NCBI GenBank assembly: GCA_002320665.1
Contig: DCKO01000014.1
Span: forward strand, 1 to 12,579
DNA: 12,579 bases
Source of the DNA: Micavibrio sp. UBA1672
GTDB lineage: Bacteria > Pseudomonadota > Alphaproteobacteria > Micavibrionales > Micavibrionaceae
Direction of reading: 5' to 3'
Shown here: positions 1-5,842 of the stretch, piece by piece
Layout of the letters: the number at the start of each line of letters is the position of its first letter
Numbering within the stretch: the stretch's first letter is position 1
Made by a program: the position numbers and the translations under genes
The notes under the pieces: generated by a model
The model's database searches: none
The model's input: only the letters and a program-made list of their open reading frames with translations
What the model was told of the DNA's origin: nothing

Positions 1-1
1 G

Positions 2-118
2 CAGGAAAAAGAAAGAGAAATAAAAAGTAACATGATGAAGAAGCAAGTTGAAAAGCAATTTAAAGCACGTGTCGAAAAGCGCGTTGGAGAAGAGCTACAA
101 AAGCGTGGCTGCGAGTAA
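2..118 (+). CDS. 3' end of an unidentified Lys/Glu-rich protein (partial)
   Basis: A reading frame open from the window edge ends in TAA at 116-118. The 38 visible residues are highly charged (mostly Lys, Glu, Gln, Arg) and end in Gly-Cys-Glu, consistent with the end of a helical or coiled-coil C-terminus. An in-frame ATG-ATG at 32-37 could start a 28-residue peptide, but no convincing Shine-Dalgarno precedes it and the frame stays open upstream, so a truncated larger gene is more likely. The next gene starts 6 bases after this stop on the same strand, which suggests co-transcription with the epimerase gene. I do not recognise the family. Confidence 0.5.
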   Translation, partial: QEKEREIKSNMMKKQVEKQFKARVEKRVGEELQKRGCE

Positions 119-124
119 TACGAT

Positions 125-868
125 ATGCTCCCAACCCTCTCCCGCAATGATGTCCCGCATGTTGATACAGACCAGATGATCTCTATTGACCGGATGATGG
201 CGGAGGCGTTTAACATACAGCCCATCCAGATGATGGAAAATGCAGGGCGGGGAATAGCGCAGCTTGCACGGTTGCGGTTTTTGGGCGGAGATCCACGGGA
301 TAAGAAAATACTTGCGCTCTCGGGAAATGGCGGTAATGGCGGTGATGCCTTGGTGGCGGCAAGGATGCTTGCGAATTGGGGCGCGGATGTGAGCGTAGCC
401 TTAAGCAAACCACCAGAAGAGATAAGCGGCCTGACCAAACAACATCTTGATGCTCTATGCGTTATGAATATTAAGGGCACAGATACTACGGCTGATCTTG
501 ATAGCTTAAAAACCCAAGACTTTGATTTAATCATTGATGGTCTCATCGGATTTAGCCTTAAAGGTGCACCTTATGGTCTCACAGGCGATCTTATCACTTA
601 TGCGAATACTTCCGGCGTTCCTATCCTCGCTGTTGATAATCCATCGGGCATAAATTCCGGTGATGGCGCGCTATATCAGCCATCTATCAAAGCCGCCGCA
701 ACCCTGACACTCGCCCTGCCCAAAACCGGATTGTATGATGAAAATGTAATACCTTATGTCGGGGAACTTTACCTTGGTGGTATCAGCGTCCCGCAAGCTT
801 TGTATGATAGTCTGGGCTTGTCGGTTGGTCCTATCTTTGCCGAAAGTGATATCCTTCAAATCGTATAA
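125..868 (+). CDS. nnrE: NAD(P)H-hydrate epimerase, stand-alone YjeF_N domain protein
   Basis: This metabolite-repair enzyme interconverts the R and S forms of hydrated NAD(P)H (NADHX/NADPHX), so that the ADP- or ATP-dependent dehydratase can restore NAD(P)H; it acts in the cytoplasm. Family motifs occur in order: MMENAGRG (36-43), the glycine-rich GNGGNGGD (67-74) followed by ALVAAR, IIDGLIG (136-142) with Asp138, VDNPSG (170-175) with Asp171, and LPKTGL (199-204). The 247 residues cover only the epimerase half. Many bacteria fuse it to the dehydratase (about 500 residues in total), and that second domain is absent here. The ATG at 125 is the first in-frame start and lies 6 bases after the preceding stop. 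Its Shine-Dalgarno is weak, so translational coupling is likely. The domain core begins near residue 17, so a start at Met18 is a less likely alternative. Confidence 0.93.
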   Translation: MLPTLSRNDVPHVDTDQMISIDRMMAEAFNIQPIQMMENAGRGIAQLARLRFLGGDPRDKKILALSGNGGNGGDALVAARMLANWGADVSVALSKPPEEISGLTKQHLDALCVMNIKGTDTTADLDSLKTQDFDLIIDGLIGFSLKGAPYGLTGDLITYANTSGVPILAVDNPSGINSGDGALYQPSIKAAATLTLALPKTGLYDENVIPYVGELYLGGISVPQALYDSLGLSVGPIFAESDILQIV

Positions 869-880
869 ACGGTAAAAAAC

Positions 881-908
881 AAAAAGATAGGAAAGAAATT
901 TCTTTTTT
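881..908 (+). terminator. Weak AT-rich hairpin with T run after nnrE
   Basis: AAAGAAA (892-898) and TTTCTTT (899-905) form a perfect palindrome that runs into a six-T tract (903-908). An alternative pairing joins AAAAAGA (881-887) to TCTTTTT (901-907). The stem is purely A/T apart from one G-C pair per arm and has no proper loop, so termination may be weak. Its position 12 bases after the nnrE stop and just before a new promoter fits an operon boundary. Confidence 0.35.
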
Positions 909-934
909 GCTAACGTGTTTGGCGAATTTAAAAT
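907..934 (+). promoter_or_regulatory. Sigma70-type promoter for the membrane/spermidine-synthase-like gene
   Basis: TTGCTA (907-912) and TAAAAT (929-934) are separated by 16 bases and resemble -35 and -10 boxes. Transcription would begin near 941. That lies downstream of the possible GTG start at 915 and upstream of the ATG at 957, so the promoter also supports the later start codon. Confidence 0.5.
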
Positions 935-956
935 AGACACACAAATAAGAAATCCT

Positions 957-3215
957 ATGGAAAAAGCCTTAAAAATCAAACTTCTTGTACTCTTTTCGGG
1001 GTTGGCCGCTCTCTCATGGGAAACAATCTGGCAAATTAAATCATCTTTGGCTTTAGGTGTTTCTGCTTGGGGTACAGCCATAACTCTGGCTGCCACTATG
1101 GGCGGAATGTGTCTTGGCTCTATTCTCATGGGCGAATTTTTGAAACACAGAAATCCAAAGCACCCTTTGCGGTTTTATGCCGTATTAGAAATTATTATTG
1201 GTATTTGCGGCTTAGGTCTTGGTTTTATATTTGCCATGATCGAAAGACTTGATAGCTGGGCTTATGCCATAGAACCAGAGAGCGCCTTTTTGGTTCATGC
1301 TCTAGGCATTGTTGTAGCACTTGGCTTACCAACCATATCTATGGGGGCTACACTACCGGTTTTAGGGTTAATTGGAAGACAATTTCAAATATCAATCGCC
1401 ATATTATACGGATTGAATACGCTCGGCGCTGCAGCAGGTGTTTTACTGGCTGCTTTCTTGCTAATCCCCTCTCTTACGATAAGCGGTACAATTCTTTTTA
1501 TAGCCTGCATTAACTTTCTTGTCGGTATGGCTGCTTGGTTTATGAGCCCTCAAGAATCCTTAGCCTTGAGAGAAAAACATAATGCAGATAGCACAGCCAC
1601 AGTCACTTTTTCTCCACAAGTTCCATTAAAGGCCTCGTATCTTATTGTATTCATTACAGGGTTTGCAACGTTCTTGCTTGAGGTTTCATGGTTTCGTTCC
1701 TTTACTGCCGCTTTCAAAAGCACCACCGAGGCTTTTGCCATTATGCTTTCTTGTGTCTTATTGGCTCTGGGTTTAGGAGCACAAATAGCCCCTGCTTTAA
1801 AGAAAGGTCGTGTAAAATTAGGGCATTTGATATGCTGTGCCGGGTTAGCTATTTTAATTATTACCCCTATTGTTGAGCGTTTTGATTTATTCATACAAGT
1901 TGGATCCGAAAGCCCACTTCAACTTTATATTCAATGGTTTGGTATCACGCTTTTTGTAATAGGGTTACCCGTTTTGTTTCTTGGTTCGGCCTTACCATGG
2001 ATTTTGGATGATCACAGTAATACTTCAAATTGGGGTACATTATATGGGGTGAATGCGTGCGCAGCTATATTTGGTGCTCTTATAGGAGGATGGGTCCTTC
2101 TTCCAACTATAGGTTTTGCACGTACATCATGGTTAACCGGAATTATAATAGTCCTTGGTGGCCTTTATCTAATGTCTCGGCGTAAACAGCTTGTTTTTAT
2201 TGCGCTTACGATTTCTTTTTTATTCCTAGCAATATTATTTGAATCAGGTGTAGGGCGTACGCGCGTACAAGGAACAAATCTTTTACCACCATCTGGCCCT
2301 GTAGAAATTATAGAGGTTTTCGAAGGCCCTGATGCTACATTATCTGTTGTCGAATATAATCAAAAGCAACGTTTTTTGTTTATTGATGGTTTTATAGCAA
2401 CTGGTCAGGCAGGCCAAAAAGGCAAGTTAGGTACCCTCCATTATATGCCATGGATGGGACATTTACCCATGCTTATGCATCCTAATCCTAAGAATGCTCT
2501 TGTGATTTGTTTCGGTACAGGCCAAACAGCCAATGCCGTTCGTAATGAACAGCCAGAACATATGGATATTGTTGATATTAATGAAAATATTTTTCGTCTG
2601 GCACATCATTTCTCTGCTAATCAAAACGTAGTAGAAGACCCCACAGTTAATACGGTTGCGATGGATGGGCGAGCTTTTATGAGACGTACAGACCAAACAT
2701 ATGACGTAATAACACTTGAGCCTATGCCACCAACTTTTGCGGGCGTCAATTCACTATATTCTAAGGAATTTTACGAACTAGCACATAGAAAATTAGGAAA
2801 TGACGGCATGATTGCCCAGTGGATGCCGTTTCATCTTGTAACACCACATTATAGTGCCTCAATTACCAAAACTTTTTCGGAAGTATTCCCAAATACGATT
2901 ATGTGGATTGACCCTCCATCACAAACAGGCATTTTGATTGGAAGCAAAAACCCTAATGCTGATTTAACAACATCATTTCCTGGTTTCTTGCGTGATATAC
3001 AGCGTGATATGAGTGCAGATGAAGTAAAAGATGCTATTTTCATGACCCCACAACAATTGAGTGAATATGCTGCATTCGGCGAAATTATCACTGATAATAA
3101 CCAGTTATTGGCCTATGGAAAGGCTGCTTATCTCTACCGCACGATTTCCAATAAAACGAGTGATGAAAACTTTGAATTGATGAATAAGGTTCTAGGTCAA
3201 GAGGCTGAAAAGTGA
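957..3215 (+). CDS. Polytopic membrane protein fused to a spermidine-synthase-like domain
   Basis: The N-terminal ~430 residues hold about 13 hydrophobic segments of membrane-spanning length. After a short linker, a soluble domain with a class I methyltransferase/spermidine-synthase fold runs to the end. Its nucleotide-binding loop reads CFGTGQTANAV (Gly520, Gly522), followed by the acidic strand end VDINENI (Asp540). Where true spermidine synthases carry the catalytic YDVIxxD motif, this protein has YDVITLEPMPP (Glu588), then the family-typical GVNSLYSKEFY segment. I therefore place it in the fused MFS/spermidine-synthase-like family rather than calling it a polyamine synthase; its substrate is unknown. 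The ATG at 957 is preferred over an in-frame GTG at 915, because a promoter places the transcript start near 941. The Shine-Dalgarno is weak. One sampled line has about 35% GC, well below clpA or purD, which suggests acquisition. Confidence 0.85.
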   Translation: MEKALKIKLLVLFSGLAALSWETIWQIKSSLALGVSAWGTAITLAATMGGMCLGSILMGEFLKHRNPKHPLRFYAVLEIIIGICGLGLGFIFAMIERLDSWAYAIEPESAFLVHALGIVVALGLPTISMGATLPVLGLIGRQFQISIAILYGLNTLGAAAGVLLAAFLLIPSLTISGTILFIACINFLVGMAAWFMSPQESLALREKHNADSTATVTFSPQVPLKASYLIVFITGFATFLLEVSWFRSFTAAFKSTTEAFAIMLSCVLLALGLGAQIAPALKKGRVKLGHLICCAGLAILIITPIVERFDLFIQVGSESPLQLYIQWFGITLFVIGLPVLFLGSALPWILDDHSNTSNWGTLYGVNACAAIFGALIGGWVLLPTIGFARTSWLTGIIIVLGGLYLMSRRKQLVFIALTISFLFLAILFESGVGRTRVQGTNLLPPSGPVEIIEVFEGPDATLSVVEYNQKQRFLFIDGFIATGQAGQKGKLGTLHYMPWMGHLPMLMHPNPKNALVICFGTGQTANAVRNEQPEHMDIVDINENIFRLAHHFSANQNVVEDPTVNTVAMDGRAFMRRTDQTYDVITLEPMPPTFAGVNSLYSKEFYELAHRKLGNDGMIAQWMPFHLVTPHYSASITKTFSEVFPNTIMWIDPPSQTGILIGSKNPNADLTTSFPGFLRDIQRDMSADEVKDAIFMTPQQLSEYAAFGEIITDNNQLLAYGKAAYLYRTISNKTSDENFELMNKVLGQEAEK

Positions 3216-3218
3216 TTT

Positions 3219-3294
3219 TGGTGTCGTTGAGGTGATTTGAATACCCTAGCCACGCATTATGAATACGTGGCTCTACCACTTGAGCTACAACGGC
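3219..3294 (-). tRNA. tRNA with anticodon CAT (Met elongator type, or Ile2), structurally irregular
   Basis: Read on the minus strand, a full 76-base cloverleaf folds: acceptor GCCGTTG/CAACGAC, D arm GCTC/GAGC, anticodon stem ACGTA/TGCGT with loop TTCATAA, a five-base variable region, T arm GGGTA/CACCT with loop TTCAAAT, discriminator A, and an encoded CCA. The anticodon is CAT. Position 1-72 is a G-C pair and the anticodon stem lacks three G-C pairs, so it is not an initiator. It is either elongator Met or an Ile2 tRNA needing lysidine. Two mismatches stand out: C2·A71 in the acceptor, and A53·C61 in the T stem, where G53-C61 is nearly universal. The D loop is short (8 bases). The 3' end lies 3 bases from the stop of the opposite-strand gene. 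Confidence 0.8.
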
Positions 3295-3310
3295 ATATAA
3301 TGAGATCAAA

Positions 3311-3338
3311 TTAATACTAAAACCTGCCTATGTTTCAA
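3311..3338 (-). promoter_or_regulatory. Probable promoter of the tRNA gene
   Basis: On the minus strand, TTGAAA (complement of 3333-3338) and TATTAA (complement of 3311-3316) are 16 bases apart. The -10 box ends 16 bases before the first base of the tRNA, a usual distance for a short tRNA leader. This suggests that the irregular tRNA is transcribed. Confidence 0.45.
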
Positions 3339-3377
3339 TTGAAATTCTGTCTATTTCATACGTAAACAACATACACT

Positions 3378-3426
3378 AGGAAAAAATTCCTTGACATTGT
3401 AGAAAATCTTGGCTAGGATTTTAGCC
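3378..3426. repeat. Inverted repeats overlapping the 3391-3419 promoter (possible operator)
   Basis: AGGAA/TTCCT (3378-3382 and 3387-3391, four-A spacer) ends on the first base of the -35 box. AAAATC/GATTTT (3403-3408 and 3417-3422) brackets the -10 box, and GGCTA/TAGCC (3411-3415 and 3422-3426) overlaps it. Such dyads on both promoter elements could be repressor sites. The arms are short and AT-rich, so chance is a real alternative. Confidence 0.35.
3391..3419 (+). promoter_or_regulatory. Strong sigma70-type promoter upstream of the LamG/SGNH gene
   Basis: A perfect -35 box TTGACA (3391-3396) and a TAGGAT -10 box (3414-3419) are separated by the optimal 17 bases. Transcription should start near 3426. 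The leader to the ATG at 3504 is then about 78 bases and contains a complete intrinsic terminator, so the promoter may make a short terminated RNA, a regulated mRNA, or both. Confidence 0.7.
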
Positions 3427-3451
3427 ATAAACACCAGAATTCCGTCCACAC

Positions 3452-3483
3452 AAAACCGCTCTGACCCCACCGGAGCGGTTTTT
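3452..3483 (+). terminator. Strong intrinsic terminator in the leader of the LamG/SGNH gene
   Basis: AAAACCGCTC (3452-3461) pairs perfectly with GAGCGGTTTT (3473-3482) around an 11-base loop. The T run continues to 3483, and a second T run lies at 3486-3490. It ends 20 bases before the start codon and 8 bases before the Shine-Dalgarno. It could end transcripts arriving from 957-3215, attenuate transcripts from the promoter at 3391, or terminate a small RNA of about 57 bases. Terminators placed directly in front of a ribosome binding site are common between phage structural genes. Confidence 0.85.
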
Positions 3484-3503
3484 ACTTTTTCAGGAGAAAA
3501 ATC

Positions 3504-5702
3504 ATGCTAATACGTTTAGGTCGCGGGATGAACGCTGTGAGTTCAGCCCTGAAGTCTTTTTCATACAAGGATATATCTAATCTCGTTTTTTGGGTAAACC
3601 CTGCCGATGATACGACAATTACGGCGGCGGATGCACTTGTCTCACAGATTGATGATTTATCCGATAATGGTTTTCATGCGCTGTCCAGCGGTGCAGATCG
3701 CCCCTCTACGGGGATTGCCAATATGAACGGGGTAAATGCCTTAAGCTTTGATGGCAGTACATTCCTGAGCAGTGATTCCCTGTCTTCTTATCCAGCGGGC
3801 CATGATAAGCCCCTTTCCATGCATCTCAGCTTTCAGGCTACATCTTCGACCAGTGGCACACAAGTCATTGCAGGTTTTGGTGATACATCTGGTACTTTGC
3901 CTTTACTCTGGTTTGGGATTTATAATGGTGACTTCATTTTCACCAAGAGAGACGATAGTGGGAACCAATCAATAACCACTATAGTTGCAGCTGATTTAAA
4001 CCCGCATGTTGTCTCGGTACTTCACACAGGTACAGCTGTTACAGTCTGGTTTGACGGCGTCAAAGTGGTTCACAATGTCGGCAGCGATACAGATACGGTT
4101 TCCTTTGATCAATTCACCATAGGGGCCTTAAGGCGTAATATCGGCGATGAGCAGAATTTTATGGGACTTATTGGTGAGATACTAGTCTTTGACCGCGCCA
4201 ATACCCTCAGCGAGACTAAAACCATCCAGAATAATTTCCTTGCGAAATGGGCAGGATTGTCGAGCACTTACGATTTCTTCCTGATTACCGGACAGAGTAA
4301 TTCGGAAGGTCGCGGCGATAGCGCCCAAAGCCCCGCTCTTACACAAGGGGCAGGCTATCTGGTCGGTAGTGGCGGCACAATAGCAGCCTTATCCGATCCG
4401 GTTGGCGGAGCGAGTACAGGCAGTGCATGGCCCGCCTTTGCCAATGAATGGTTTTCTATTACAGGACGTACAGCCGTATTTGTCGAGCAAGCCACAGGTG
4501 GTACAGGGCTTTTATCGGCGACAGGCACGCCAAACTGGTCAACAACAGGTACACTTTATAATGACAGCGTTACTGCTGCGAGCAATGCGTTTACCACATT
4601 GGATGACAATTTTACGCCGGGGATCAATTCAATCAATGTCCTATGGGCGCAAGGTGAAACCGATGCAATAGGGACAAATGGTACAACGATTACGGCCGGC
4701 CTTTACCAAGCTGAATTCGAGACCTTGATCACGAATTACAAAACCGATCTCGGGATCAATAACTTCTTTATCTCGGAATTGGGACGACAGAATGATGGAT
4801 TACTCGATACAGAATATAGCGATATCGGCAATGCCCAGATTGCGGCGGCCTCGAATATCTCTTACGCCTATGTCGTTTATTCCGATGCCAAATATTTCCC
4901 TGCTGAGGGTAAAATGACTGATAATCTACATTATAATCAAACGGGATTAAATGAGATGGGCACCATTATGGCCAGAGCCGCCAGCGACCCGCTTGCCGCT
5001 TATTCCCCGTATTATATTTACGATATTTCAACATGGCATAGCGATGACAGCATTGTCGATAATAGCGGCAATGTTAATAATTGGACGGATAAGTCGGGGA
5101 ATAACATTCATGTGAATGAGCCGACCAACCCGCCCACCTATATTGCCGGCCCACCTATCACGGCGCGCTTTGATGGTGTGAATAATGGGCTTGAATATGG
5201 GGGAAGCATACACCCTTTTGGACGCTTATGGATTGTCGCCTTCCACAAACCTGATACCACGAACCAAGCCTCTCAGATTATTGCTGGAAATCAGGGATCT
5301 GGCGCCTCTAAAAACCGCGCCTATATTTTTAATCAAGGTGTTGATTTCGGTGATACAAACTTGCTTCATCCCTCTCCGGTTTCAGGATCATATGTCATAC
5401 AGGCCGCGCGCGTAGAGGGCACTGGCGCAACCACGCAATATATCTCCCTAAATGGTGGCAGCGAGACCTCGGGGGCTGTGACACGAAACGGGATTGCCGG
5501 AAATTTTGCCATTGGGCAATATGCTGTGGCTGGCGGATTTCATTATGATGGCGATATATCCGAAGTCATTACAGGGACAGGCATATTCTATGGTACGCGT
5601 AAGGAAAAAATCGAGGGATATCTGGCGCATAAATATGATATGGCAAGCTTATTACCCTCTGGTCACGCCTATAAAAACAACGCACCTCTTGCAAGCTCGT
5701 AA
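3504..5702 (+). CDS. LamG - SGNH/sialate-esterase-like - LamG protein, phage-tail-like
   Basis: Three domains are visible in 732 residues. Residues ~20-252 form a concanavalin/LamG-like beta sandwich (NGVNALSFDGS near the start). Residues ~256-500 form an SGNH hydrolase of the sialate O-acetylesterase-like type, with GQSN (nucleophile Ser265), WAQGETD (381-387), and DNLHYN (Asp473, His476). Residues ~508-728 are a second LamG-like domain ending in the typical KIEGYLAHKYD segment. The two LamG regions share layout, including FDG after a short linker, and look like a duplication. The predicted role is binding a glycan and removing ester groups from it. No signal peptide or membrane segment is present, which suits a phage tail or cargo protein better than a standard secreted enzyme. 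The start at 3504 has a good AGGAG (3492-3496) at 7 bases. The catalytic residues look intact, but the substrate cannot be read from the sequence. Confidence 0.85.
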   Translation: MLIRLGRGMNAVSSALKSFSYKDISNLVFWVNPADDTTITAADALVSQIDDLSDNGFHALSSGADRPSTGIANMNGVNALSFDGSTFLSSDSLSSYPAGHDKPLSMHLSFQATSSTSGTQVIAGFGDTSGTLPLLWFGIYNGDFIFTKRDDSGNQSITTIVAADLNPHVVSVLHTGTAVTVWFDGVKVVHNVGSDTDTVSFDQFTIGALRRNIGDEQNFMGLIGEILVFDRANTLSETKTIQNNFLAKWAGLSSTYDFFLITGQSNSEGRGDSAQSPALTQGAGYLVGSGGTIAALSDPVGGASTGSAWPAFANEWFSITGRTAVFVEQATGGTGLLSATGTPNWSTTGTLYNDSVTAASNAFTTLDDNFTPGINSINVLWAQGETDAIGTNGTTITAGLYQAEFETLITNYKTDLGINNFFISELGRQNDGLLDTEYSDIGNAQIAAASNISYAYVVYSDAKYFPAEGKMTDNLHYNQTGLNEMGTIMARAASDPLAAYSPYYIYDISTWHSDDSIVDNSGNVNNWTDKSGNNIHVNEPTNPPTYIAGPPITARFDGVNNGLEYGGSIHPFGRLWIVAFHKPDTTNQASQIIAGNQGSGASKNRAYIFNQGVDFGDTNLLHPSPVSGSYVIQAARVEGTGATTQYISLNGGSETSGAVTRNGIAGNFAIGQYAVAGGFHYDGDISEVITGTGIFYGTRKEKIEGYLAHKYDMASLLPSGHAYKNNAPLASS

Positions 5703-5765
5703 AAAGATAGTAACATTACTTAAAAATCATACGAATATTAGTGTAATCTTAAACAAAACCTTTAA

Positions 5766-5794
5766 TAGTAAGAGTGAAAAATGTGTGTTATCAT
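5766..5794 (+). promoter_or_regulatory. clpA: Possible extended -10 promoter for clpA
   Basis: TGTTATCAT (5786-5794) matches an extended -10 element. The -35 region at 17 bases (TAGTAA, 5766-5771) is poor. It lies within the AT-rich 140-base gap before clpA, in which I see no other clear signal. The weak match keeps this tentative. Confidence 0.25.
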
Positions 5795-5842
5795 TTAATA
5801 TATGCACAAATTTTACAATCTTGAATTGAAAGAGGGCTGCCC

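Noticed and set aside
915..956. GTG at 915 as start of the membrane/spermidine-synthase-like gene
   Set aside because: The best promoter places the transcript start near 941, no Shine-Dalgarno is close, and the ATG at 957 leads directly into the first membrane segment.
671..1129. 152-residue minus-strand frame across the nnrE/membrane gene gap
   Set aside because: It overlaps two well-supported genes and the promoter region, and shows no family signature.
3219..3241. tRNA 3' end as an attachment site of an integrated element
   Set aside because: I found no second copy of the tRNA 3' sequence in the window and no integrase; the tRNA's 3' side is directly occupied by the end of another gene.
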